Origin: Fidelibacterota bacterium
Lineage (GTDB): Bacteria; Fidelibacterota; Marinisomatia; Marinisomatales; UBA1611
Assembly: GCA_012964275.1 (NCBI GenBank)
Contig: DTUG01000039.1
Span: 3,779-56,452 of the forward strand
Length of the DNA stretch: 52,674 nt
Reading direction: 5' to 3'
Under the pieces are notes generated by a model. The model was not told where the DNA came from. It worked only from the letters and a program-made list of their open reading frames with translations, and did not search any database. Positions 41,916 through 50,283 of the stretch are shown here, piece by piece. Every line of letters starts with the position of its first letter. The stretch's first letter is position 1. The position numbers were made by a program, and so were the translations under genes.

Positions 41916-43331
41916 ATGTCAAATACTCCACTATATCTTATTATTGACCAAGGGACGTCATCTACCAAATCATTTTTGTTTGATGGTGCTGGCAATATAA
42001 TTCACACGGAAAAAATAAACCATAAGCTTCAGAGTCTGGCGCCCTTCCATGTTGAATGTGACCCAAAAACAATTTTGAATGCTTGTAAAAGACTGATCGC
42101 GAAATCAATTATAGTTGCCGGAAGTAACCCTATTACCAAGATGGGAATGGCTGTTCAGCGTTCTACATTTTTATTCTGGGGGAAAAATTCAGCGGAACCA
42201 GTAACTCAAGCGCTTAGCTGGCAGGACAGCCGCGCCCAAAATATCGTGAATGAATTATCAAATCATTCAGATTGGATCTGGAAACAAACTGGAGTTCCTC
42301 TAAGTCCGCATTTTGGTGGACCAAAATTTCTGCACATGATACGCCAGCATCATAATTTGAAAAAAAATGTATTATCTGATCAGATACTTTACGGACCACT
42401 CAGCGCATACTTAACGCATGCCCTGACAGGAACAGCTGCCATTGATGAATCTATCGCTGGGCGGACACTTTTTTTTAATATACATTCATCCAAATGGTCA
42501 AAAAAATGTCTAGATTTGTTCCAAATACAAGAATCAGGATTACCACTACTAAAACCTGTCCTGCAAAACTATGGCCTAATTACTGGCACGAATTTATCAT
42601 TACAATGTGTAATTGGTGATCAGCAGGCTGCACTGATCGGCCAAGTGGGAATAACACAGGGAAGTAGTGCTGCAAATTTTGGCACTTCTGCCAGTGTGCT
42701 TTATAATGTCGGAGAAAACCCCGCTGTTGTGGATGGCTTGATATCCAGTGTACTTTTTTCTGATGGCAAACAGCGGAAACACGTGGTGGAAGGCACCATT
42801 AATGCCTGCAATTCTCTGTTTTATCATTTGGAAAAAGCATTGCGTATCCCACACAATAATATGAAATGGAATGAGCGCTGCGCAAACCAATCAACCAATG
42901 GAATATATATCCCTGGTTTTTCTGGCCTAGCCGCCCCATACTGGAAAAGTGGGTTTGACGACGTTTACTGGAATCTAGATCAAAAAGACAAAAATGCGAT
43001 CGTTCGTGCTGGTATGGAATCTATCGGTTTCCTAGTAAAGGATATATTAGATCAATTGCAGCCTATTATGGAATCAAACCTAGAATCATTGAGTGCCAGC
43101 GGAGGCGGGGCTAGATCGTCGCTTCTGCAGTTCATTGCAGACTTAACAGGTATTCCTGTTGTGCATTCCGCCATGAAAGATCATACAGCATATGGCGTAT
43201 TTCGCCTACTAAGATCCAAAAATGATAATGATATTTACGAAAAAAACCAAATCTTTAACCCAAAACAGAACAAAACCGTTATGGAAAACAAATTAACAGA
43301 TTGGCATAAAGCATTAGAATCAATGGTATAA
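41916..43331 (+). CDS. FGGY family carbohydrate kinase, glycerol kinase-like
   Basis: A 471-residue sugar kinase of the FGGY family. The N-terminal ATP-binding LIIDQGTSSTKSFLFDGAGNI, ALSWQDSRA, the GDQQAALIGQ motif and NFGTSASVLYNVG resemble glycerol kinase most. SASGGGARSSLLQFIADLTGIPV closes the second domain. Compared with GlpK the protein is ~30 residues shorter, and its substrate-binding block around residues 85-110 is only loosely conserved, so other polyols are possible. No transporter or dehydrogenase is adjacent. Its end overlaps the HAD phosphatase end by 12 bp on the opposite strand. Confidence 0.85.
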   Translation: MSNTPLYLIIDQGTSSTKSFLFDGAGNIIHTEKINHKLQSLAPFHVECDPKTILNACKRLIAKSIIVAGSNPITKMGMAVQRSTFLFWGKNSAEPVTQALSWQDSRAQNIVNELSNHSDWIWKQTGVPLSPHFGGPKFLHMIRQHHNLKKNVLSDQILYGPLSAYLTHALTGTAAIDESIAGRTLFFNIHSSKWSKKCLDLFQIQESGLPLLKPVLQNYGLITGTNLSLQCVIGDQQAALIGQVGITQGSSAANFGTSASVLYNVGENPAVVDGLISSVLFSDGKQRKHVVEGTINACNSLFYHLEKALRIPHNNMKWNERCANQSTNGIYIPGFSGLAAPYWKSGFDDVYWNLDQKDKNAIVRAGMESIGFLVKDILDQLQPIMESNLESLSASGGGARSSLLQFIADLTGIPVVHSAMKDHTAYGVFRLLRSKNDNDIYEKNQIFNPKQNKTVMENKLTDWHKALESMV

Positions 43332-44021
43332 TCTGTTAAGTAAATCAGGATCTGAAAGATCATCAACCAAAATATCAGGTCCAACGTCGTCTATAGCTTC
43401 TTTTTTCTCTGCTACCCTGCAGACAATAACTGATTTACATCCATTCTCTTTTGCAGCTTCCGCATCCTGCACCGTGTCACCAACCACCACCATTTGCTCC
43501 ATACGAAAGGATTCTTCCAATACATCCCAGGCTCGTTCCTGTACAATACGCAACATGGAATTTTTATCTTCCGCATCATCAGAAAAAACACCAAAGGGGA
43601 ATCGATCCCAAATCCCAAAACGACTCAATTTTATTTTTGCAACGGATTTCATATTCCCAGTAAATAGACAAGTTGCATGACCAGCATTTTCAACTGTATT
43701 TAGAAAGGCAATACAATCATCATGAACAAATGGTTCTGCTGATTGAGTAAACTCTGATTTAACATATGCTAAATAACGTTCAAGAATGACATCAAGCAAT
43801 CTTGGTGATATCAATCCATCGATATTTAAGTTTGACAAAGCATGGCGTGTAATACTTAAATCAGTAAAACCTGCAACATCATTGTAGCCGAGTTCAATAT
43901 CCTGGCCAGTTTCATAAGTAATAGCTCGGCTTAGTAAACCCCGGGAGACACCTCCGGGCGAGACCAGGGTCCCATCTACATCAAATAGAAAAAGGTGTTT
44001 CAAACTACCTTGCCAAGGCAC
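43320..44021 (-). CDS. HAD family phosphatase (phosphoglycolate phosphatase-like)
   Basis: A 233-residue HAD hydrolase. Motif I is HLFLFDVDGTLV with the nucleophilic Asp and acid/base Asp; a helical cap follows (GLLSRAITYETGQDI). Motif II is CLFTGNMKSVA, and motif IV is MVVVGDTVQDAEAAKENG. The closest function is a Gph/PgmB-type small-molecule phosphatase, substrate unknown. The ATG at 44021 lies within the end of the aminopeptidase gene (17-bp overlap), so they are translated together. Confidence 0.87.
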   Translation of the reverse strand: MPWQGSLKHLFLFDVDGTLVSPGGVSRGLLSRAITYETGQDIELGYNDVAGFTDLSITRHALSNLNIDGLISPRLLDVILERYLAYVKSEFTQSAEPFVHDDCIAFLNTVENAGHATCLFTGNMKSVAKIKLSRFGIWDRFPFGVFSDDAEDKNSMLRIVQERAWDVLEESFRMEQMVVVGDTVQDAEAAKENGCKSVIVCRVAEKKEAIDDVGPDILVDDLSDPDLLNRLYH

Positions 44022-45348
44022 CCATAGGATCCCATGGTGGAAGCTTCACTGGCTCTTTTGTTTCATAAATATGCACCAGTTCATCTGGCAGATAATTCTT
44101 ATGAACAACAATTTCATAGTTATATTCATCAAACCATGAATCTGACATAATGTTGTAGCCTTTATCACCGTTTTTATTGCCCCAACTATTTTCTACGCGC
44201 CATTTTACAGGTTCATTTTTAGAATTCAAATCCACGCCAGTAAATAGCATAGCATGGGTCATTTGACTATCACCATATTCCAAACGACCTGCCTTATCTA
44301 AACCAAACTCAGTTCCATAAAAGAGTTCATAGTCAAACAGTTCCATATCCATAACACCCAGATCCCGGTGGAAATGTTTACTTACATCACAGCCAAACCA
44401 GACCGGATCATCATTCTGCAAAGATTTGATTGCAGCTTGTTTCATCATCTTACTGGTCACATTTAAATACCGGATTGAATGACCCTCAATCACATTCCCC
44501 AGAAACTCAACTGTATATACCTTTTTGTATTCTTTATCCGACATGGGGCAGTTGATCAAACAGACATACTCATCGAGATTAAGCCCAACGTGATCTTTAA
44601 AAAACTTTATCGGTGTTAAGTTTTCGAATCGGTTAAAATTCTTGTCCTTGCCCCTAACTTGCCACTGAAAGGATGAAGGCGGCGTTCCTAAATGAATGGT
44701 GAGCATGCGATACACGCTTTCCAACATGCCATTTTTCATATCCTGTAAATCTGAATCTGATACTCCTTTTTGATTTGACTCCCGTAATTGTTTCGCAAAC
44801 TCTCTCAGCTTTCTTGTAATCATACGATTCATTCGCATAGACTTACTTGAATGGAAGGATTCCGGCATTTCTGATTGGGGGACCACGCCGTATTTATTAA
44901 TTAAATTCACCCACATGTCCCATTGTCCGCCATCCTGGATAGGGTTAGATAACAAATGCATAACTAAGCGACTATTCCAATGTTTCTCCATGGTTTTTAA
45001 AATTGATTCGAGAAAATAATTTGATTTTTCCAATTTGTCCCAAAACATGAAATAACTCTGGGAGAACTGAAAATCCTTTAGGTTATGTTTTCTACCCAGG
45101 TAAATTCGAAACAGATTTTGTCCAGCAAAGCCCCAGCACCGACCGCTAGATTTTTGGTTGGTCACGGGCATTTCACCCGTTATTACCTCCGAAAATGAAT
45201 GATCAATTTTCCGAAAATGCTCCCAATCCATAGCCAATTCCGTAACATTATTTCGAACAGCTGCATTCCTAGTCAATTTGGTGGTCTTATCTGAGTTAGC
45301 TTTTTCTTTAAAGGTTTGAATAAGTTCCAATGAAACTGCGTTTGACAT
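44005..45348 (-). CDS. pepC: Aminopeptidase C / bleomycin hydrolase (peptidase C1B)
   Basis: A 447-residue papain-like cysteine aminopeptidase, normally a hexameric cytosolic barrel. Catalytic residues are Cys71 in NQKSSGRCWGFAG, His365 in MTHAMLFTGV and Asn387 in WRVENSWG. The C-terminus EPVKLPPWDPMGALAR matches the self-compartmentalising tail that places the last residues in the active site and gives aminopeptidase behaviour. No signal peptide is present. It lies 19 bp downstream of the SDR gene in the same direction. Confidence 0.95.
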   Translation of the reverse strand: MSNAVSLELIQTFKEKANSDKTTKLTRNAAVRNNVTELAMDWEHFRKIDHSFSEVITGEMPVTNQKSSGRCWGFAGQNLFRIYLGRKHNLKDFQFSQSYFMFWDKLEKSNYFLESILKTMEKHWNSRLVMHLLSNPIQDGGQWDMWVNLINKYGVVPQSEMPESFHSSKSMRMNRMITRKLREFAKQLRESNQKGVSDSDLQDMKNGMLESVYRMLTIHLGTPPSSFQWQVRGKDKNFNRFENLTPIKFFKDHVGLNLDEYVCLINCPMSDKEYKKVYTVEFLGNVIEGHSIRYLNVTSKMMKQAAIKSLQNDDPVWFGCDVSKHFHRDLGVMDMELFDYELFYGTEFGLDKAGRLEYGDSQMTHAMLFTGVDLNSKNEPVKWRVENSWGNKNGDKGYNIMSDSWFDEYNYEIVVHKNYLPDELVHIYETKEPVKLPPWDPMGALAR

Positions 45349-45367
45349 TTTTCACTTCCCTATTTAA

Positions 45368-46234
45368 TTAATTTGGTTGAATAGAATTGATCATTTCTTC
45401 ACTAATGTCCCATAGTCGTGTTTGATCATTTTTGACTTGGGAGACCTTTGAACTTTGTGTCGGTTTACATTTATCAAAATATTTCCCACTCATTCCCTCC
45501 ACTTCATCTGATGATGCTAGATAAATGCTTGTTTGGGCACCTTTGACAATATTAATTGCAAATAGGAACTTCGCAAAGCTGATAGATTTTCGCGCAAATC
45601 CGGAATTGTTATTTCCAAAATTGGAATCTACAAAACCAGGGTGCAAACAATTAAACGTAACTCCGGTGTCATTGAACCGCCTATGGCATTCATAAGTAAA
45701 CATAATATTTGCAAGTTTTGATCTGCCGTATGCGGGCCACCCTTTGTAGTCATTGATACCCTGAATATCATTGAAATTAAATTTTGTATTTCGATGTGCC
45801 GATGATGCAACATTAATAATGCGCCCCGGCTTGCCATCCCTCACCATTTCCAACAAAAGCTGAGTCAAATAAGAATAGGCCAGGTGATTCAGGGCAAATG
45901 TTTGCTCAAACCCTTCATCTGTTTTACAAAATTCACGAAAATAAGCACCGGCATTGTTAATTAAAATATCAAGGGTATCATAAGACGACTTGATTTCATC
46001 ACAGAGTAAGGAAATCGCTTTCATGCTTGATAGGTCGGCGCAATGAAATTGAATGGATTCGTTTCCGGTGCGGGAACTTAATTCAGCAATTGTAGTCCTT
46101 CCTTTTTCTGTGTTTCTGCCAACCAGAACCAGAGAATAACCCAACTGTGCCAGTTCCAGGGCTGTTTGTTTTCCGATACCATCGGTTGCACCGGTGATCA
46201 GACATACTTTTGCAGAAGTTGTATCCAGGGTCAA
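45368..46234 (-). CDS. Short-chain dehydrogenase/reductase, retinol dehydrogenase-like
   Basis: A 288-residue SDR. The open frame runs far upstream to 46432 but that extension overlaps the DoxX-like gene and is not protein-like. TTG 46234, 8 bp after that gene's stop, gives the standard N-terminus TLDTTSAKVCLITGATDGIGKQTALELAQ. Motifs: TGATDGIG cofactor loop, LVGRN (NADP preference likely), HCADLSS, NNAGAYF, NVASSAH and the catalytic YGRSKLAN. The family acts on retinoids, steroids or long-chain alcohols; the substrate is unknown. Confidence 0.87.
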   Translation of the reverse strand: MTLDTTSAKVCLITGATDGIGKQTALELAQLGYSLVLVGRNTEKGRTTIAELSSRTGNESIQFHCADLSSMKAISLLCDEIKSSYDTLDILINNAGAYFREFCKTDEGFEQTFALNHLAYSYLTQLLLEMVRDGKPGRIINVASSAHRNTKFNFNDIQGINDYKGWPAYGRSKLANIMFTYECHRRFNDTGVTFNCLHPGFVDSNFGNNNSGFARKSISFAKFLFAINIVKGAQTSIYLASSDEVEGMSGKYFDKCKPTQSSKVSQVKNDQTRLWDISEEMINSIQPN

Positions 46235-46242
46235 CTCAACAT

Positions 46243-46800
46243 TTAATACATGCTCATGATGGCAATCATAGTTATAATAAAATAGGGGACCAAGTGTGCG
46301 GCACCAATATAATCCTTGGTCACCCTTTGACCGAAAAAAAGTGTCAGAAGGGTCAAGGCAATAACTAATAATCCATAAAATATATAAATGGTATTTTTCT
46401 CTATTAAAGCATAGAATGCCCCAAATAGGCATAATAATCCTCCACCAAGCTCCATTACGGTCAGTACTGAAAGTGCTATAGAAGTAACGGACTTAAGTGG
46501 GGATTTTACAAAGTGTTCATCAAAGAAATTTAAATTGCCTTGACGGTCTATAATCTTGTCTAATCCGGACTGTATAAAAGCGATCGCTAAAAAAATAGCA
46601 ATAAGAACCTGGCAAAGTACCAGGGGATCTTTAATTTTAATTCCTAAAAGCTCGATACGGTCACCGTAACGTTCATAGGTCGATGGGGATGATTCAATGG
46701 TCGGTTTGGATGAAATTATTTCCTGAGTCTGTTGTTCCTGTCCATATACTGAGATTGTATAAACCAGTACAACTAAAGATAGGATAACTAAATTTTTCAT
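46243..46800 (-). CDS. DoxX-like membrane protein
   Basis: A 185-residue membrane protein. ATG 46800 with GGGAG six bases upstream is preferred over a start at 46821. A signal segment (LVILSLVVLVYTISVYG) is followed by a polar stretch and four helices, with AFIQSGLDKIIDRQGNLNFFDEHF, ELGGGLLCLFGAFYALI and GLLVIALTLLTLFFGQRV. The FxxSGxxK pattern at the first main helix is that of the DoxX/DUF417-like group, which works with redox or thiosulfate stress systems in some bacteria. The function here is unknown. Confidence 0.7.
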   Translation of the reverse strand: MKNLVILSLVVLVYTISVYGQEQQTQEIISSKPTIESSPSTYERYGDRIELLGIKIKDPLVLCQVLIAIFLAIAFIQSGLDKIIDRQGNLNFFDEHFVKSPLKSVTSIALSVLTVMELGGGLLCLFGAFYALIEKNTIYIFYGLLVIALTLLTLFFGQRVTKDYIGAAHLVPYFIITMIAIMSMY

Positions 46801-46817
46801 ATTTATCTCCCTTCGGA

Positions 46818-47537
46818 TCAATATTTTTCAATGAGTTCTTTAATTTTTCCTCGTACGTAATCCCGCAATTCTCCAACTGACATATTATCATATTCATCGT
46901 GACTAATAACGTCACCGAAACGCGTAGTCAATATCCCTGGTTTCAACCGCCAATCATTTTTCCGTTTTGCTCCAAATGCACCGATTGTCCCAATAGGAAC
47001 AATAGAAACTGCAGCATTTTTTAATAGATGAAAGGGACCTTTCTTGAATTGCCCTAGTTTCCCGGTTCTAGTACGTGTCCCCTCAGGAGCAATTAAAAAA
47101 GAAATCCCTTTACGAACAGCATTTTCTACATTTTCAAGGCCATGGACCGCTTTCTCAATATTGGATCTTTGAATTGGCACTATTCCATATTTTCTACCTA
47201 CAGCACCCCAAATAGGCCATCTAAATCCCTCAATTGCACCAACAGCAGTGACGTAATGTTTCATATAGAAAAAAACCGCAAAAAGATCAAACAGAGATCC
47301 ATGGTTTATCATATAGAGATACGGCCCATTTTGTGGTGGTGGAACTCGACCATCCATTTTTAACCATTGGCATCCAAAGAGGCAGAAAAACCAGCACATG
47401 GGTCGAACATAATAATGATAATATTTTCGTGGGAAAAAAGTCATATATATTAAAAATACGGACATCGCAATAACAAAATAAGCTAACCATAGGGGCCATA
47501 GAATAAGTGACACTAGTATTTTATATGCGCCAATCAT
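46818..47537 (-). CDS. plsC: 1-acyl-sn-glycerol-3-phosphate acyltransferase
   Basis: A 239-residue inner-membrane acyltransferase making phosphatidic acid. An N-terminal membrane segment (LILWPLWLAYFVIAMSVFLIY) is followed by motif I NHGSLFD (HX4D), motif II around GRKYGIVPIQRSN, motif III FLIAPEGTRTRTGKLGQFKKGPF and motif IV VPIGTIGAF. Its ATG lies in the end of mutY (17-bp overlap). Several PlsC-like genes often exist; this one may be the housekeeping copy. Confidence 0.92.
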   Translation of the reverse strand: MIGAYKILVSLILWPLWLAYFVIAMSVFLIYMTFFPRKYYHYYVRPMCWFFCLFGCQWLKMDGRVPPPQNGPYLYMINHGSLFDLFAVFFYMKHYVTAVGAIEGFRWPIWGAVGRKYGIVPIQRSNIEKAVHGLENVENAVRKGISFLIAPEGTRTRTGKLGQFKKGPFHLLKNAAVSIVPIGTIGAFGAKRKNDWRLKPGILTTRFGDVISHDEYDNMSVGELRDYVRGKIKELIEKY

Positions 47538-48576
47538 TATTATTTAAAATAGTAAATAATTTATGGTTTGCCTTAGGGAATGCATACTGTTTTATTTCAC
47601 TTGGGGTAATCCAATGGTGTTCCCTTTCTGGTTTTAATACCTGACCATTTGTTTTACAATGAAATAGATGAAGTGTAATGGAAAAATGTGAATAAGCATG
47701 ATTAATTGATCCAACTTGCTTAATTATATTTGTCCCTGTTCCACATTCCTCCTCAATCTCTCGTTTCAGCGCTTCAACAAGGGATTCTCCAGATTCAACT
47801 TTCCCACCTGGGAATTCCCATAATCCACCCAACATGCCACTTGGATCTCTTTTTTGTATAAAAAACTGATTCCCGCACCAGATAATTCCAGCTACAATAG
47901 TATGATGTGGAATTTTTTTATGTTGTTTTTTCGATGGGTAATTCATCGGATTTCCGCTGGCAAATGCCTTGCAATAACGATTTACCGGGCAATTCATACA
48001 ATCCGGGTTGGTGGGGAAACATACACAAGCACCTAAATCCATCATTGCTTGGTTAAAATCTCCAGGCTTCTCAGTATGAATCCATTTATAAAGTGTCGAC
48101 CGAATTATGTCCATATTTCTCTTTGAAAATTTTCTGCGACCTAAAATTCTCGCCATAACCCGCCGAATATTTCCATCAATAGCTGGAAACGGCTGCTTGA
48201 AAGCTATGGATAAAACCGCCGCAGCTGTATAATCTCCTACACCGGGAAGGGATCTAAATTCGTCCCAATTATCGGGGATGATTCCATGGTTATATTTCAC
48301 AATAATTTTCGCCGATTTATGAAAATTCCGGCAACGAGCATAGTAACCCAAACCTTCCCAACATTTTAATAATTCTGATTGTTTTGCAAGTGCAACAGAT
48401 TTGATACTTGGATATTTTTCAAGCCATTTATTATAATAGGGAATAACGGTTTCAACTTGAGTTTGCTGAAGCATAACCTCTGAAAGCCATACGCAATAGG
48501 GATTAACAGTATTGCGGAATGGCAAATCTCTTTTTGATTTATCATACCAATCAAGTACCGATATTGTTACGGACAT
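47521..48576 (-). CDS. mutY: A/G-specific adenine glycosylase
   Basis: A 351-residue base-excision repair enzyme removing A opposite 8-oxoG. ATG 48576 avoids overlap with marR; an in-frame start at 48630 is less likely. Catalytic Glu33 lies in WLSEVMLQQTQVETVIPYY; the HhH-GPD region has LPGVGDYTAAAVLSIAF, and the 4Fe-4S ligands are CX6CX2CX5C in CFPTNPDCMNCPVNRYC. The C-terminal NUDIX-type 8-oxoG domain has GGLWEFPGGKVESGESLVEAL. A TGTATACA palindrome is 2 bp before the ATG. Confidence 0.95.
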   Translation of the reverse strand: MSVTISVLDWYDKSKRDLPFRNTVNPYCVWLSEVMLQQTQVETVIPYYNKWLEKYPSIKSVALAKQSELLKCWEGLGYYARCRNFHKSAKIIVKYNHGIIPDNWDEFRSLPGVGDYTAAAVLSIAFKQPFPAIDGNIRRVMARILGRRKFSKRNMDIIRSTLYKWIHTEKPGDFNQAMMDLGACVCFPTNPDCMNCPVNRYCKAFASGNPMNYPSKKQHKKIPHHTIVAGIIWCGNQFFIQKRDPSGMLGGLWEFPGGKVESGESLVEALKREIEEECGTGTNIIKQVGSINHAYSHFSITLHLFHCKTNGQVLKPEREHHWITPSEIKQYAFPKANHKLFTILNNNDWRI

Positions 48577-48596
48577 GATGTATACAATATAATATT

Positions 48597-49019
48597 TTAC
48601 TTTTGAAAAAGATGCTTTGATAGGGTCCAATGAAATGATGATAACGCTTGCAAAATTTCATCACGTTTGGCGCTATCCACTTCATTTTCTATTCGTTGCC
48701 CAAGAGTCTCTATTTTTTTCTCCAACTTTGTTTGAATATTTTGTCCTTTTACCGTTAAAATAACTTTACTGACGCGAAGATCCAGATCACCAGGTTTTCG
48801 AAGAACCCAATTTTTCTTCTCCAGTCTGATCACTAATCGGGTCGCAGTACTATTATCGATACCTAAAATCCGAGCAAGTGATGACATTTCTATGCCATCA
48901 TTCGGGATTGAGACTAACGCCAAAACCTGACTATAGGTAATATTCCTATCACAAATAACAACGCGAAACAGTCTTTGCAGGTCAACTAAAAAGGAAGAAA
49001 GCACTTCACCATAATTCAT
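48597..49019 (-). CDS. MarR family transcriptional regulator
   Basis: A 140-residue winged-helix dimer. ITYSQVLALVSIPNDGIEMSSLARILGIDNSTATRLVIRLEKKNWVLRKPGDLDLRVSKVILTVKGQ is the MarR DNA-binding region, with the DxRxxxVxLT wing. It precedes mutY by about 20 bp and lies 38 bp downstream of the lipase gene. A dyad in that spacer (49025-49048) is a likely autoregulatory site. The effector and other targets are unknown; lipase, mutY and plsC lie around it. Confidence 0.92.
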   Translation of the reverse strand: MNYGEVLSSFLVDLQRLFRVVICDRNITYSQVLALVSIPNDGIEMSSLARILGIDNSTATRLVIRLEKKNWVLRKPGDLDLRVSKVILTVKGQNIQTKLEKKIETLGQRIENEVDSAKRDEILQALSSFHWTLSKHLFQK

Positions 49020-49024
49020 GGTTG

Positions 49025-49048
49025 CATATTACAAATATAGACAATATG
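49025..49048 (-). promoter_or_regulatory. Candidate MarR operator upstream of marR
   Basis: CATATT and AATATG form perfect arms around a 12-bp AT-rich spacer, 6 bp upstream of the marR start. AT-rich inverted repeats overlapping their own promoter are the usual target of MarR proteins. The similar TGTATACA at 48579-48586 before mutY is a weaker second candidate. Confidence 0.4.
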
Positions 49049-49056
49049 ATAAAAGA

Positions 49057-50283
49057 TTACTGTGCTGGTAATGAATAAAGCAATTCAGCATGATTCAGGT
49101 ACAGGGAATCAATTTTTTCCCTTTGTTCACCGTATATCATATGTCCAACACTTTGATAATGGTCCATTTCTATAGGGCCGAACGTATACCATTGTCCCTG
49201 TATCAATGGATCACCTTTTACATACGGAGTGATTGGGTCTGGGCCATTTGATCCAGTTGTTGGACCTGACATGGAACAAACATTAACAATGCCGTCATTT
49301 TCCCACCAAGTTGAATCCGTTTCTGTTCCATCAGCTCGGAATACTATCCTGGAACCCATGAGTGTCGCCCTAGATCGGATTAATAGAAAAACATCCTTAT
49401 TCGGAATATGGTATCCGGTTGCTGGATCTTGATGTGTAGCTGAAAAAATATAGGAAAAGTAGAATACACTTGGACTTGATATTAAAAATCCATTGAGTTG
49501 AGCAGCACCATCTATGCTGATGTCCCAAGAGCTAATATTTTTTGTTTCCCAAGCTGAATGTTCCCGCATACGCTGCACATAGTTGGCCCAAGCTTCATTT
49601 TTCCCTCTCCTAAATTTCCATTGTTCCAGATCAAAATCATAAAAATCTGTACCAACTACTCCAGCAACTCCCACAAAATACTGCACAAACGGAAACATTT
49701 TGGCCACTACATCTACTAGTGTAGAACCATTATGTGGTGTAGCAACGGAAGTTATGCTGGTGATCCATCCATCTCTGGCATGACCCAATAATTCAGATTC
49801 CTCCAAAATTTTATTCTCACTGTCCGAATAGATCTCATTAGCCAGTAAGTATTGCAACATACGTACAGTTTGCCCACCCATACTATGACCAACTAAATGA
49901 ACAGGATGATCACTATCCCATTCAGGATATAACCCAGAGTATATTTTCCTTTCCGGTTTTTGTACTATTCCATACGCTTTGGAATGAGCAAGTCCATAGT
50001 CTACCTGACCACCTTTTAATTGATAATAAATTTCAACTGCCCGGTCCCAATTGGAAGATATGGGGCCAACTGAAACGGTGTAAACAGTATATCCGGCCTC
50101 TTTAAGAATAAATTCTATATCACGTTTACCTCCCCAATATCGATAGCCTCCCATTTCTTCCAATCCCCAACCAAACAAACCATGTACAAGAATTATAGGA
50201 TGGTTGTTTCGTGCCAGAAGGCAACCTATCAATAAAATAGGAAAAAGTAAAAATTTCCAATTAATCAGTCTAAAATCGCACAC
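49057..50283 (-). CDS. Triacylglycerol lipase, family I.5 (staphylococcal/Geobacillus type)
   Basis: A 408-residue alpha/beta hydrolase. The block VHGLFGWGLEEMGGYRYWGGKRDIEFIL, SNWDRAVEIYYQLKGGQVDYGLAH and the nucleophile elbow VGHSMGGQTVRML (Ser134) are diagnostic for family I.5 lipases. The triad is completed by Asp330 in WWENDGIVNVCSMSGP and His375 in MDHYQSVG. In Geobacillus homologues zinc and calcium sites lie in the same blocks. An N-terminal LLIGCLL (Cys21) fits a lipobox, so the enzyme may be a lipoprotein. There is no T9SS domain. It overlaps the PorQ-like gene by 14 bp. Confidence 0.92.
   Translation of the reverse strand: MCDFRLINWKFLLFPILLIGCLLARNNHPIILVHGLFGWGLEEMGGYRYWGGKRDIEFILKEAGYTVYTVSVGPISSNWDRAVEIYYQLKGGQVDYGLAHSKAYGIVQKPERKIYSGLYPEWDSDHPVHLVGHSMGGQTVRMLQYLLANEIYSDSENKILEESELLGHARDGWITSITSVATPHNGSTLVDVVAKMFPFVQYFVGVAGVVGTDFYDFDLEQWKFRRGKNEAWANYVQRMREHSAWETKNISSWDISIDGAAQLNGFLISSPSVFYFSYIFSATHQDPATGYHIPNKDVFLLIRSRATLMGSRIVFRADGTETDSTWWENDGIVNVCSMSGPTTGSNGPDPITPYVKGDPLIQGQWYTFGPIEMDHYQSVGHMIYGEQREKIDSLYLNHAELLYSLPAQ

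Noticed and set aside
46235..46432. N-terminal extension of the SDR reading frame
   Set aside because: It overlaps the DoxX-like gene by almost 200 bp and reads as unstructured Cys/Tyr/His-rich sequence; the SDR fold begins at TTG 46234.
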